From assembly GCF_000262345.1 (NCBI RefSeq), contig NZ_AJTQ01000222.1, positions 1-64,000 on the forward strand: 64,000 bases of DNA, in the 5' to 3' direction. The number at the start of each line of letters is the position of its first letter. The first letter of the stretch is position 1. Origin of the DNA: Streptomyces xiaopingdaonensis (GTDB lineage Bacteria > Actinomycetota > Actinomycetes > Streptomycetales > Streptomycetaceae). The notes below the pieces were generated by a model, which was not told where the DNA came from, did no database searches, and worked only from the letters and a program-made list of their open reading frames with translations. Below are positions 16,009 through 26,466 of this stretch, one piece after another. A program made the position numbers and the translations under genes.

Positions 16009-16599
16009 TCAGGCGCGTACGACGGGGGCGCCGAGCAGCCCGACGCCCGCCTTCCGCAGCTCCTCCAGCGCCTGCTCGGTCGTCTCGGGCGCCACGCCCG
16101 CCGTGAGGTCGAGGAGGACCTGCGTGCGGAAGCCCTCGCGCTCCGCGTCGAGCGCGGTGGCCCGTACGCAGTGGTCGGTGGCGATACCGACGATGTCCAC
16201 CTCGGCGACGTCGCGCTGCCGCAGCCACTCGGCGAGCGGCAGCCCGTTCTCGTCGGCGCCCTCGAACCCGCTGTAAGCGGCGGTGTACTTCCCCTTGTCG
16301 AAGACGGCCTCGATCGCCCCGCCGGCGACCGCGGGGGCGAAGTTCGGGTGGAACCCCACCCCTTCGGTGCCCGCGACGCAGTGCACCGGCCAGGAGTCGA
16401 CGAAGTCCGGGTGGGCCGAGAAGTGGCCGCCGGGGTCGACGTGGTGGTCGCGCGTGGCGACGGTGTGCCGGTAGCCGGCGGAGGCGTCGCCCACCAACTC
16501 CGTGATGGCGGCGGCGACGTCGGCCCCGCCTGCGACGCCCATGCTGCCGCCCTCGCAGAAGTCGTTCTGCACGTCGACGACGATCAGTGCCCGGTGCAT
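16009..16599 (-). CDS. pncA: Nicotinamidase
   Basis: The 196-aa isochorismatase-fold hydrolase converts nicotinamide to nicotinate for NAD salvage. The catalytic triad is visible: Asp in VVDVQNDFCEGGSMGV, Lys in DKGKYTAAYSGFEG, and the nucleophilic Cys in GIATDHCVRATALDA. A metal-binding DxHxxxxxH pattern is seen in TRDHHVDPGGHFSAHPDFVD. Start ATG at 16599. The next enzyme of the pathway, nicotinate phosphoribosyltransferase, lies 235 bp upstream in the same direction, so the two form a salvage unit. Confidence 0.92.
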   Translation of the reverse strand: MHRALIVVDVQNDFCEGGSMGVAGGADVAAAITELVGDASAGYRHTVATRDHHVDPGGHFSAHPDFVDSWPVHCVAGTEGVGFHPNFAPAVAGGAIEAVFDKGKYTAAYSGFEGADENGLPLAEWLRQRDVAEVDIVGIATDHCVRATALDAEREGFRTQVLLDLTAGVAPETTEQALEELRKAGVGLLGAPVVRA

Positions 16600-16834
16600 G
16601 GTCCACACCCTTCGGCCGGAGCGGTGGCGCCCGGCCTGGTCCTGGCCGGGCCGCCGGGGACGGCGGCACCGCGGCGGCCGGTCGCATGCGGCCGGCGCGT
16701 CCACGGGGTTCGAGCGTAAGACACCCGTACGGAACGCGCAGCGCGCACCCCCTCCCGTCGGCGCGGTCGGCCCGACGGCCACCGGATGCCGGGGCCGATC
16801 GCCGCCGGGCGCAAGGGAGTTGGGCGCCGGTGGC

Positions 16835-18193
16835 TCAGAGGTGCTCGGTCGGCAGCACCGGCTCCCCGCGGGAGAGCTGCATCGCCGACATCGGCAGCCC
16901 CGCCACCGCGGACCGGTGCCGCTCCCGCGCCGCCGAGAGCGCCTCGCGGCCCACCGCCTCGCCGCCCCTGAAGAACTCCCGCTGCACCAGGTGCGGCTCC
17001 AACTCCTCCGGCACGGACCCCGTTCCGACGACCTCCGCCTCGGCCACACCTGCCCCGTCGGGCCGCCGCGCGGCCCACTTGGCGCCCCCGAGCGACTGCT
17101 TGCCGCCCATCGACCGCTTCGCCACCGGCCGCAGCGGCGCCCCCGGCTCGTTCGAGTCGGCCCGCGCCACGAGCTTGTACACCATCGAGCACGTCGGATG
17201 CCCGCTTCCCGTGACGAGTTGGGTGCCGACCCCGTACGCGTCGACGGGCGCCGCACCGAGCGAGGCGATGGCGTACTCGTCGAGGTCGCTGGTGACGACG
17301 ATCTTCGTGTGCTCGGCGCCGAGCTCGTCCAACTGCTGGCGCACGCGGTGCGCGAGGAGGAGCAGGTCCCCCGAGTCGATCCGGACGGCGCCGAGTTCGG
17401 GCCCCGCGACCTCGACCGCCGTGCCGACCGCCTCGGCGACGTCGTAGGTGTCTACGAGGAGGGTGGTGCCGCGCCCCAGCGACTCGACCTGCGCGGTGAA
17501 CGCGCCGCGCTCGGTGTCGTGGAGGAGGGTGAAGGAGTGCGCCGAGGTGCCGACGGTGGGGATGCCGTACCGGTGTCCCGCCGCGAGGTTGGAGGTGGTG
17601 TCGAAACCGCCGATGTATGCGGCGCGCGAGGCGGCGACGGCGGCGAGTTCGTGGGTGCGTCTCGCGCCCATCTCCAGCATCGTCCGGCCGTGCGCCGCCA
17701 GCGCCATCCGCGACGCGGCGGCGGCGACCGCGGAGTCGTGGTTGAGGATGGAGAGCAGCACCGTCTCCAGCAGCACGCACTCCGCGAAGGTGCCCTCGAC
17801 GCGGAGCAGGGGCGAACCGGGGAAGTAGACCTCCCCCTCGGGGTAGCCGACGATGTCGCCGCCGAACCGGTAGTCGGCGAGCCACTCCAGCGTCGGCTCG
17901 TCGACGACGCGGGCCTCGCGGAGGAACTGGAGCGTCGAGGAGTCGAAGCGGAAGTTCTCGACGGCGTCGATCACGCGCCCGTTCCCCGCCATCACGCCGT
18001 ACCTGCGGCCGCCGGGGAGGCGCCGGGTGAAGACCTCGAAGGCGGAGCGCCGGTGCGCGGTGCCGTCCGCCAACGCCGCCTGCACCATGGTCAGTTCGTA
18101 CTGGTCGGTGAAGAGCGCGGTGGAGGGTACGGAGACCGGCAGCCCCGCTGCCGCGTCCGGGCTCGCGGGCGCTGCCTCGCCTGGTCGGTCCAC
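16835..18193 (-). CDS. pncB: Nicotinate phosphoribosyltransferase
   Basis: The 452-aa enzyme joins nicotinate to PRPP with ATP hydrolysis to give NaMN, the step after PncA. Landmarks are ALFTDQYELTMVQAAL near the N-terminus, FEVFTRRLPGGRRYGV, the phosphorylation-loop region around GTSAHSFTLLHD, and VRIDSGDLLLLAHRVRQQLD plus GVGTQLVTGSG in the barrel. I start at the GTG at 18193 because GAGGTGA lies 5 nt before it; the GTG at 18202 is in frame but has no spacing. It is divergent from clpS, as I remember in S. coelicolor (SCO2917/SCO2916). Confidence 0.92.
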   Translation of the reverse strand: MDRPGEAAPASPDAAAGLPVSVPSTALFTDQYELTMVQAALADGTAHRRSAFEVFTRRLPGGRRYGVMAGNGRVIDAVENFRFDSSTLQFLREARVVDEPTLEWLADYRFGGDIVGYPEGEVYFPGSPLLRVEGTFAECVLLETVLLSILNHDSAVAAAASRMALAAHGRTMLEMGARRTHELAAVAASRAAYIGGFDTTSNLAAGHRYGIPTVGTSAHSFTLLHDTERGAFTAQVESLGRGTTLLVDTYDVAEAVGTAVEVAGPELGAVRIDSGDLLLLAHRVRQQLDELGAEHTKIVVTSDLDEYAIASLGAAPVDAYGVGTQLVTGSGHPTCSMVYKLVARADSNEPGAPLRPVAKRSMGGKQSLGGAKWAARRPDGAGVAEAEVVGTGSVPEELEPHLVQREFFRGGEAVGREALSAARERHRSAVAGLPMSAMQLSRGEPVLPTEHL

Positions 18194-18404
18194 GGGACTC
18201 ACCTCGTGCGTCGGGTTTGCCGGCCCCTCGTACGGCGGCCGGTGCTGTTGGTGTGCCTCGGTGCGCGTGACGGCGGTGCCCGCCGCCGGCGCCGAGGATA
18301 CCCTTCATTTCGTCAGCATGACGATATAAGGCGGGGTGCCGCCGCCTCTCTCCGGGGCGGCGGAGAGCCGGCTCTTTGTGCCGCAGGCGGCGGCTGATGG
18401 CAGC

Positions 18405-18728
18405 ATGGACCCCGTGAGTGTCGCGCCGACCGAGAAGCCGATGGAGACGGAGAACCCGGAGACCGGTGAGGAGCATGCCGAGGTCCCCGCGGCGAACGTC
18501 CCGTGGGTCACCGTGGTCCACAACGACCCGGTGAACCTGATGAGTTACGTGAGCTACGTCTTCCAGGCATACTTCGGCTATTCGAAGGACAAGGCCAAGA
18601 AACTGATGATGGACGTGCACCACAAGGGCCGGGCGATCGTCTCCACCGGCAGCCGCGAGGAGATGGAGCGGGACGTGCAGGCGATGCACAGCTACGGCCT
18701 CTGGGCCACGCTCCAGCAGGACCGCTGA
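18405..18728 (+). CDS. clpS: ATP-dependent Clp protease adaptor ClpS
   Basis: The 107-aa protein is an N-recognin that delivers N-degron substrates to ClpCP. It has the ClpS core [20 protein letters not shown], then [20 protein letters not shown], and the closing [20 protein letters not shown]. The His of the HNDPVN motif and the downstream acidic pocket bind the N-terminal residue. The N-terminal 30 residues are acidic and disordered. The start is uncertain (ATG 18405 or GTG 18414), as neither has a good ribosome binding site. The stop overlaps the next start (TGATG), so it is coupled to the DUF2017 gene. Confidence 0.93.
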   Translation: MDPVSVAPTEKPMETENPETGEEHAEVPAANVPWVTVVHNDPVNLMSYVSYVFQAYFGYSKDKAKKLMMDVHHKGRAIVSTGSREEMERDVQAMHSYGLWATLQQDR

Positions 18729-19351
18729 TGGCGGGGTACTTCGAGGCCACCTCGGACGGCGCCGCCGTCGCGCTCGACGAAGTTGAGATCTCCATCCTCC
18801 GCAGCCTCACCGTCCAACTCCTGGAGCTGATCGGCCCCGGCGACGCGGACTCCGGCAGCGAGGAGGCCGACCCGCTCGACGCCCTCTTCGCCGAGGGCCC
18901 GAGCGAGCCCCCCACCGATCCGGCGCTCGCCCGCCTCTTCCCCGACGCGTACGGCGAAGGACCCGGCGGGACACCGGAGGCGAAGACGCCGGAGGCGCAG
19001 GCCGAGGCCGCCGAGGCGCGCTCGGCCTCCGCCGAGTTCCGCCGCTACACCGAGACCGACCTGCGTGCCGGCAAGCGCGACGCCGGCCTCGCCGTCGTCC
19101 GCTCCCTCGACGCGCTGCGACCGGCCGAGAGCGGCGCCGTCCTCACGCTGGGCCCCGAGGACTCACGCGTCTGGCTCGGCGTCCTCAACGACCTGCGGCT
19201 GGCGCTCGGTGCCCGCCTGGAGATCACCGACGACGAGGACAGCGGCGAGCTCTACCAGCTCCCCGACTCCGATCCGCGCAAGCCGATGGTGATGGCCTTC
19301 CTCTGGCTGGGCGGTCTCCAGGAGACGCTCGTCGAGACGCTCCTCCCCTGA
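18728..19351 (+). CDS. DUF2017 protein coupled to ClpS
   Basis: The 207-aa protein starts within the clpS stop codon (TGATG). It matches the actinobacterial DUF2017 family, which almost always follows clpS: LDEVEISILRSLTVQLLELI at the N-terminus, a variable acidic middle (residues 37-105), then EFRRYTETDLRAGKRDAGLA and WLGVLNDLRLALGARLEI, finishing with WLGGLQETLVETLL. No function is known, but the obligate coupling suggests a role in ClpS-dependent proteolysis. A hairpin terminator follows at 19367. Confidence 0.88.
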   Translation: MAGYFEATSDGAAVALDEVEISILRSLTVQLLELIGPGDADSGSEEADPLDALFAEGPSEPPTDPALARLFPDAYGEGPGGTPEAKTPEAQAEAAEARSASAEFRRYTETDLRAGKRDAGLAVVRSLDALRPAESGAVLTLGPEDSRVWLGVLNDLRLALGARLEITDDEDSGELYQLPDSDPRKPMVMAFLWLGGLQETLVETLLP

Positions 19352-19366
19352 CCCGACCGCCCCAAG

Positions 19367-19396
19367 AGCCCCGCACCGCACGCCGGTTGCGGGGCT
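19367..19396 (+). terminator. Hairpin terminator after clpS-DUF2017
   Basis: AGCCCCGCA (19367-19375) pairs perfectly with TGCGGGGCT (19388-19396) across a 12-nt loop, 15 bp after the DUF2017 stop. It ends the clpS unit ahead of the permease gene. Confidence 0.7.
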
Positions 19397-19606
19397 CCGC
19401 CGCTGCACGCGTCGGGCGCCCCGCACCCGCCGTCCGGTGGTCCCGCGGCCGGTCGCCGCTTCGTCCGCGCCCGGCGGTGGTACGGCTGCGTCTGCGAGCC
19501 AGGCGCACGCCCGGGGGCGCATCGCGGCCGACGGCCGCTGGGCCGCGCCCCCGGACCGCGAGCCGGCCGGCCGAGCGCCGGCCGAGGGAGAGAGGCGGGG
19601 CCACAC

Positions 19607-21061
19607 ATGACCTCCGAGCAGGTCGAAGAACCACCGCCGCCGGAGGAGCCGACGGGCCCCGCGCGGCGCGTCACACCGACCGCGTCGGGGGAGGAGGGGT
19701 ACCGGAGGGGGCTCGGCAGCCGGCAGATCCAGATGATCGCGATCGGCGGCGCCATCGGCACCGGGCTCTTCCTCGGCGCCGGCAAGACGATCCACAGGGC
19801 CGGTCCGAGCATCATCCTGGCGTACGCGGTCGCGGGCGTGGTGATCTACTTCATCATGCGGGCGCTCGGCGAACTCCTCATGTACCGCCCGGTGTCCGGC
19901 GCCTTCTCCGAGTACGCGCGGGAGTTCCTCGGCCCCTTCTTCGGCTTCGCCACCGGCTGGACGTACTGGCTCTTCTGGGTCGTCACCGGCATGACGGAAG
20001 TGACCGCCGCGGCCACCTACGTCCACTACTGGTGGCCAGGGGTGCCGCAGTGGACGTCGGCGCTCGCCTTCACGCTGCTGCTCTACGCGGCGAACCTGAT
20101 CTCCGTGAAGATCTTCGGGGAGATGGAGTTCTGGTTCTCGATGGTCAAGGTCACCGCGATCATCGGGATGATCCTCGTCGGCCTCGGCGTGATCACCTTC
20201 GGCTTCTCCGCCGCCGGCTCCGACGCCTCCTTCGGCCAACTCTGGTCGCACGACGGCTTCTTCCCCAAGGGCGTGGGCGGCACCCTGATGACGCTCCAGC
20301 TCGTGATGTTCTCCTTCGTCGCCGTCGAGCTCGTCGGCGTGACCGCCGGTGAGTCGAAGACGCCGGCGAAGGACCTGCCGCGGGCGATCAACACCGTTCC
20401 CTGGCGGATCGCCCTCTTCTACGTCGGGGCGCTGACAGTGATCCTCTCCGTCGTCTCCTGGACCGCCTTCGAGCCGGGCACGAGCCCGTTCGTCGCCGCC
20501 TTCGCCCGGATCGGGCTCCCCGCGGGCGCGGGGATCGTCAACTTCGTCGTGCTCACCGCGGCGCTCTCCTCCTGCAACTCCGGGATGTACTCCACCGGCC
20601 GGATGCTGCGGGACCTGGCGCGCAACGGGCAGGGCCCGGCCTTCCTCACCAGGCTCAGCGGCAACGGCCTCCCGCTGCTGGGGACGACGGTCTCGGTCGC
20701 ACTGATGCTCGTCGGCGTCTGGATCAACTACCAGTGGCCCTCAAAGGCGTTCGACTACGTGGTCTCCTTCGCCACCATCTCGGGCATGTGGGCCTGGATC
20801 ATGATCCTGCTCGCGCAGCTCCGCTACCGGCGGCTCTCCGACCGCGGCCTCCTGCCGCGCTCCCCGTTCCGCGCGCCCGGCACGCCGTACACGAGCTGGT
20901 TCGCGCTCGGGTTCATCGGGCTGACGCTCGCCGTGATGGCCGTCGACCCGGACGCGCGCGTCTCCCTCTACGGGGCGCCGCTCTGGGCGGCGCTCCTCGT
21001 CACCGCCTACCGGGTGATCAAGTCGCGCGCCCCCGAGGTCTTCGACGAGCCCCGCCCCTGA
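19607..21061 (+). CDS. Amino acid permease (AAT family)
   Basis: The 484-aa protein has 12 predicted transmembrane helices and belongs to the APC superfamily, AAT branch. The N-terminal substrate-binding motif is clear (RQIQMIAIGGAIGTGLFLGA, in helix 1). It is followed by GELLMYRPVSGAFSEYAREF and later SCNSGMYSTGRMLRDLARNG, both diagnostic of AroP/CycA/GabP-like transporters. It imports an amino acid with protons; D-Ala/D-Ser/Gly, aromatic acids or GABA are all possible and cannot be chosen from sequence. It has a strong ribosome binding site (GAGGGAGAGAGG). A sodium/alanine symporter follows, but the 213-bp gap suggests a separate promoter. Confidence 0.88.
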   Translation: MTSEQVEEPPPPEEPTGPARRVTPTASGEEGYRRGLGSRQIQMIAIGGAIGTGLFLGAGKTIHRAGPSIILAYAVAGVVIYFIMRALGELLMYRPVSGAFSEYAREFLGPFFGFATGWTYWLFWVVTGMTEVTAAATYVHYWWPGVPQWTSALAFTLLLYAANLISVKIFGEMEFWFSMVKVTAIIGMILVGLGVITFGFSAAGSDASFGQLWSHDGFFPKGVGGTLMTLQLVMFSFVAVELVGVTAGESKTPAKDLPRAINTVPWRIALFYVGALTVILSVVSWTAFEPGTSPFVAAFARIGLPAGAGIVNFVVLTAALSSCNSGMYSTGRMLRDLARNGQGPAFLTRLSGNGLPLLGTTVSVALMLVGVWINYQWPSKAFDYVVSFATISGMWAWIMILLAQLRYRRLSDRGLLPRSPFRAPGTPYTSWFALGFIGLTLAVMAVDPDARVSLYGAPLWAALLVTAYRVIKSRAPEVFDEPRP

Positions 21062-21274
21062 GGCGGGCCGGCTCCGCACCCAAATGCTCGGACATCGGCG
21101 GAGAAGACGACTCGATTCCCTTGCACAGTACGGGAGTTGAGCCTTTGTCCGCTCTTTGTCAAGGTCGTGACCTGCGAGTTCTCCTGTGGTAGGAACAGCT
21201 GACCGCTCGCCTACGGTTCGCCGCGCCCGTCCGGCCGATGCGGGGAAATCCGTCCGTACGGCCAAGGGAAATGC

Positions 21275-22840
21275 ATGGCGACTGAATCCTGGACCGACCG
21301 AGTCGACAGCACGATCAATGATCTCGTCGACCCGGTCTCGACCCTGTTGAACGACCTCGTCTTCTACGAGGTGAACGTCTTCGGCGCGAGCATGCCGCTG
21401 ATCGTGGCCTGGCTCGTCATAGCCGGCCTCGTCTTCTCCTGCTACTTCGGCTTCGTGCAGGTCCGCCGCATGCCGCTGGCGCTGCGGCTGGTACGGGGCA
21501 GATACGACCAGCCGGACGCGGCGGGCGAGCTCACCCACTTCCAGGCGCTCACCTCCGCCGTCTCCGGGACGGTCGGTCTCGGCAACATCGCGGGCGTCGC
21601 CATCGCCGTCTCGATCGGCGGCCCCGGCGCGACGTTCTGGATGATCCTCTGCGGATTCCTCGGCATGGCCACCAAGTTCGTCGAATGCACGCTCGGCGTG
21701 AGGTACCGGAAGATCAACGAGGACGGGACCGTCTCCGGCGGCCCCATGCGCTACCTCACCCACGGCCTCGCCGAACGCGGACTGCCCGGGCTCGGCAAGG
21801 TGCTCGCCTTCTGCAGCGCCGTGATGATCCTCTTCTTCGCCTTCTTCGGCGGCAACCTCTTCCAGGTCAACCAGTCCCTCGAGCAGCTGACCGCGGTGAC
21901 GGGCAAGGAGGACAGCATCTTCGCCTCCTCGGGCGGCTCGCTCGCCTTCGGCGTCGTCCTCGCGCTGCTCATCGGGCTCGTGCTGCTCGGCGGTGTGAAG
22001 GCGATCGGCCGCGTCACCAGCCGCCTCGTGCCCGCGATGGCCCTCGTCTACATCGCCGGCTGCCTCATCGTGATCGGCTTCAACGTCGGCTCCGTCCCGT
22101 CCGCGCTCGCCACCATCGTCACCGAGGCGTTCAACCCGCAGGGCGTCGCCGGCGGCCTGATCGGCGCCCTGATCATCGGCTTCCAGCGGGCCGCCTGGTC
22201 CAACGAGGCCGGCATCGGCTCGGCGTCGATCGCCCACGCGGCCGTGAAGACGAAGCGCCCCGCGACCGAGGGGCTCGTCGCCTCGCTCGAACCCTTCATC
22301 GACACCGTGATCGTCTGCACCATGACCGCCGTCACCATCGTCATCGCCGGCGGGCCGCTCTACGAGGGCCTGCGCGAGAAGGCCGCTGCCGGTGAGGAGG
22401 TCAACACCGGCACCGGCGCCGGCATCTCGGTCACCTCCGACGCCTTCGAGACGGCGCTGCCGTGGTTCCCCTACGTCCTCACCGTCGCGGTGCTGCTCTT
22501 CGCCTTCTCCACCGCGCTCACCTGGAGTTACTACGGCCTGAAGACCTGGTCGTTCCTCTTCGGCGAGAGCCGCGCCTCGGTCCTCGTCTACAAGGTGGTC
22601 TTCAGCCTCGTCACCATCGCGGGCGCGCTGCTCTCCCTCGGCGCCCTCGTCGATCTCTCCGACGCCGTCCTCTTCGGTGCCGCGCTCTTCAACATCGCCG
22701 GCCTCTACCTGCTGATGCCGATCGTCAAGCGCGAGCTGCGGAAGGTGCTCGACTACGCCCGGCGCAAGGACGCAGGCGACTCGGACGAGGAGATAGAGCG
22801 CGACGAAGCACGCGCGGAGGAGGCGGCGCAGGCCGGCTGA
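21275..22840 (+). CDS. Sodium:alanine/glycine symporter (AGCS family)
   Basis: The 521-aa protein has about 11 transmembrane helices and clear AGCS hallmarks: FQALTSAVSGTVGLGNIAGV in the sodium/substrate site, GGPGATFWMILCGFLGMATK, VSGGPMRYL, and FQRAAWSNEAGIGSASIAHA. It imports alanine or glycine with Na+. The C-terminal tail (residues about 490-521) is highly charged and cytosolic. An AT-richer segment at 21120-21200 upstream is the likely promoter region. It neighbours another amino-acid permease and a cysteine-synthesis locus. Confidence 0.92.
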   Translation: MATESWTDRVDSTINDLVDPVSTLLNDLVFYEVNVFGASMPLIVAWLVIAGLVFSCYFGFVQVRRMPLALRLVRGRYDQPDAAGELTHFQALTSAVSGTVGLGNIAGVAIAVSIGGPGATFWMILCGFLGMATKFVECTLGVRYRKINEDGTVSGGPMRYLTHGLAERGLPGLGKVLAFCSAVMILFFAFFGGNLFQVNQSLEQLTAVTGKEDSIFASSGGSLAFGVVLALLIGLVLLGGVKAIGRVTSRLVPAMALVYIAGCLIVIGFNVGSVPSALATIVTEAFNPQGVAGGLIGALIIGFQRAAWSNEAGIGSASIAHAAVKTKRPATEGLVASLEPFIDTVIVCTMTAVTIVIAGGPLYEGLREKAAAGEEVNTGTGAGISVTSDAFETALPWFPYVLTVAVLLFAFSTALTWSYYGLKTWSFLFGESRASVLVYKVVFSLVTIAGALLSLGALVDLSDAVLFGAALFNIAGLYLLMPIVKRELRKVLDYARRKDAGDSDEEIERDEARAEEAAQAG

Positions 22841-22926
22841 CGCCGGCGGACCGCCGCCCGAGCCCCGCGGCGGCGGTCCGCGACCGCCCGCATCCCCGCG
22901 AACGGCCGGCGATTAGTCTGGGCCGC

Positions 22927-23355
22927 ATGCTGACCCTCACCCAGGAGTTGCACGACCGCATCGTCGAGCACGCCCGCAAGGACCACCCGGACGAGGCATG
23001 CGGCGTGGTCGCCGGGCCGGCCGGCGAAGGACGCGCCGAGCGGTTCATCCCGATGCTCAACGCCGCGCGCTCGCCCACCTTTTACGAGTTCGACTCGAAG
23101 GACCTGCTGAAGCTCTACCGCGAGATGGACGACCGGGACGAGGAGCCGGTGGTGATCTACCACTCGCACACGGCCACCGAGGCGTACCCGTCCCGCACCG
23201 ACATCACCTACGCCAACGAGCCGGGCGCCCACTACGTCCTCGTCTCGACCGCCGAGTGCGGCAACGACGAGGGCCCGTTCTCCTTCCGGTCCTTCCGCAT
23301 CGTGGAGGGCGAGGTCACCGAGGAGGAGGTGCGGCTCGTCGAGGCGTACGCCTGA
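22927..23355 (+). CDS. mec: JAMM metallopeptidase, [CysO]-cysteine hydrolase
   Basis: The 142-aa Mov34/MPN/PAD-1 peptidase carries the full JAMM site: Glu 23, His 79, His 81, Ser 89 and Asp 92 (IYHSHTATEAYPSRTD). In Mycobacterium tuberculosis, Mec+ releases cysteine from the C-terminus of the sulfur carrier CysO after CysM has joined it to O-phosphoserine. The cysO and cysM genes lie 300 bp downstream in the same direction, supporting that role. It could also trim the C-terminal extension of the carrier encoded here. The start was chosen at MLTLTQELHDRI. Confidence 0.92.
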   Translation: MLTLTQELHDRIVEHARKDHPDEACGVVAGPAGEGRAERFIPMLNAARSPTFYEFDSKDLLKLYREMDDRDEEPVVIYHSHTATEAYPSRTDITYANEPGAHYVLVSTAECGNDEGPFSFRSFRIVEGEVTEEEVRLVEAYA

Positions 23356-23441
23356 CCGCGTGCACCGGCGGGCGGGTGTCCATATACGTGTCCGCGCATC
23401 GGGACGCGGCTCGGGTGCCGGCACGGGAATCGATACGATGA

Positions 23442-24917
<1,476 letters not shown>

Positions 24918-24944
24918 GCAAGGACGTTGCCCAGGCCGCCCGAC

Positions 24945-24978
24945 CGGCCCCGGCTCCGCCAGGCGCGAGCCGGGGCCG
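24945..24978. terminator. Bidirectional terminator
   Basis: A perfect 12-bp stem (CGGCCCCGGCTC with GAGCCGGGGCCG) and a 10-nt loop lie between cysM (ends 24917) and the convergent gene ending at 25014. Confidence 0.8.
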
Positions 24979-25013
24979 AAGTGCGCCGCGGCGCCGTCCC
25001 GTTGGGCGCCGGG

Positions 25014-25451
25014 TCAGCCCTGCCCGTCCCGGACGCGCCGCCACAGCGCGGCGTCGACGCGGCCCGCGCGGTACCTGAGGTCCTTGAGCTCCACGTCCTC
25101 GCCGGGCCCTCCGGCGCGCACGCGCGGAGTCCGCGCGTCCGTTTCCCGGGCGCTCACCGACTCGGGCGGCAGCGGGAGTTCGTCCGCGCCGGGCGCCGAC
25201 TCGGAGGTCGTGACCCGGGCGACGCGGGCGCGCCCGCCGTGGACGCCGAGGACGAGGCAGAGGCGCATGCCGGGCGGCGTGTGCGGCTCGGGCGGCGGCT
25301 CGTCGACGGCCCACCACACCTCGCCGGGCGCCGGCGCCCCCGGCTGCTGCGGCCTGCGGCGCGCACCGAGCCTCCCCCGCCCGTCGACCACGGCCGTGAC
25401 GAGCGCGAGCGCGACGACCACGCCGAGCGCCACCCACCATGCCTTCTCCAC
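25014..25451 (-). CDS. Membrane-anchored PemK/MazF-like protein
   Basis: The 145-aa protein has an N-terminal membrane anchor (VEKAWWVALGVVVALALVTA). A domain follows that begins APGEVWWAVDEPPPEPHTPP and continues MRLCLVLGVHGGRARVARVT. The GEVWWA...CLVL...V..VT pattern resembles the beta-barrel opening of PemK/MazF toxins, and related Streptomyces proteins carry that label, but RNase residues cannot be confirmed and no antitoxin is adjacent. The GTG at 25451 follows GGGGAGGTGG. It may be a non-toxic member of the fold. Confidence 0.55.
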   Translation of the reverse strand: MEKAWWVALGVVVALALVTAVVDGRGRLGARRRPQQPGAPAPGEVWWAVDEPPPEPHTPPGMRLCLVLGVHGGRARVARVTTSESAPGADELPLPPESVSARETDARTPRVRAGGPGEDVELKDLRYRAGRVDAALWRRVRDGQG

Positions 25452-25693
25452 CGCGCCACCTCCCCGGCCCCGCCGGTCCGTTGTGCGCCCAGTCTCGCGC
25501 GGACGGGCCGCGATCGGTGCCGCGCCGCCCGTACCCCGCGCTGGTGATTCCGCCCACACCGCCGCACTGCGGAGGAGCGCAGGGGACCCGCGCGGCTTAC
25601 GCTCGAAAGCCCCTCGTCAGCGTCGTCGTGGGCGACGGCACTGGCAGGGCGCGCCGAAAGTCCGCGCACCGTCGTCCACGGAGGTCCCGCTCG

Positions 25694-26455
25694 ATGAAGC
25701 TCACCGTCCTCGGCTGCTCGGGCTCGTTCCCGTCGACCGAATCGGCCTGCTCCAGCTACCTGGTGGAGGCCGACGGCTTTCAGCTCCTCCTCGACCTGGG
25801 CAACGGCGCCCTCGGCGAACTCCAGCGCCATACGGGCCTCTACGACCTCGACGCCATCGCGCTCAGTCACCTCCACACCGACCACTGCGTCGACATGTGC
25901 GCGTACTTCGTCGCCCGCTACTACCGCCTCGACGGCGGCCGTTGCTCGCCGATGCCGGTCTACGGGCCGCAGGGAACCGAGCACCGGCTCACCACCGCGT
26001 ACGGCGACACCCCTTCCGACTCCTCGATGAGCGAGGTCTTCGACTTCCGGACCGTCGCCTCGGGAGACGTCTTCGACGCCGGTCCTTTCCGGGTCACGGC
26101 GGCGCTCGTCGACCACCCGGTGGAGGCGTACGCGTACCGGGTCGAGCACCGCGCGACGGGGCGCACCCTCACCTACTCGGGGGACACGGGTCCTTCGGAG
26201 GCGCTGGACGAACTGGCAAGCGGGAGCCACCTGTTCCTCTGCGAGGCGTCGTTCACCGACGGCAACGAGCACATCCCCGGGCTGCACCTCAACGGCCGCG
26301 AGGCCGGCGAGGCCGCGGTCCGCGCCAGTGTCGAGCGCCTGCTGCTCACCCACATCCCGCCGTGGACCGATCCGCAGATCAACGCGCGGGACGCGAAGGC
26401 GGTCTTCCGGGGCCCGGTGGAGATCGCGCGGGCCGGCGCCGTCCACGAGGTCTGA
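25694..26455 (+). CDS. MBL-fold metallohydrolase (RNase Z-like)
   Basis: The 253-aa metallo-beta-lactamase-fold protein has the metal motif HLHTDH (residues 59-64, in ALSHLHTDHCVDMC), GDTG (in LTYSGDTGPSE), and later His-containing segments ending LLLTHIPPWTD. The N-terminus MKLTVLGCSGSFPSTESACS is typical of the RNase Z/phosphodiesterase branch widespread in actinobacteria (Rv1339-like). Likely a cyclic-nucleotide phosphodiesterase or nuclease, substrate unproven. The ATG follows GGAGGTCCC. It is convergent with the PTS permease gene. Confidence 0.85.
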   Translation: MKLTVLGCSGSFPSTESACSSYLVEADGFQLLLDLGNGALGELQRHTGLYDLDAIALSHLHTDHCVDMCAYFVARYYRLDGGRCSPMPVYGPQGTEHRLTTAYGDTPSDSSMSEVFDFRTVASGDVFDAGPFRVTAALVDHPVEAYAYRVEHRATGRTLTYSGDTGPSEALDELASGSHLFLCEASFTDGNEHIPGLHLNGREAGEAAVRASVERLLLTHIPPWTDPQINARDAKAVFRGPVEIARAGAVHEV

Positions 26456-26466
26456 CGGTCCGGCGC

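Noticed and set aside
25014..25451. A complete MazEF-type toxin-antitoxin locus
   Set aside because: The protein has a PemK-like opening but a membrane anchor and no adjacent antitoxin gene, so only a fold-level similarity is claimed.
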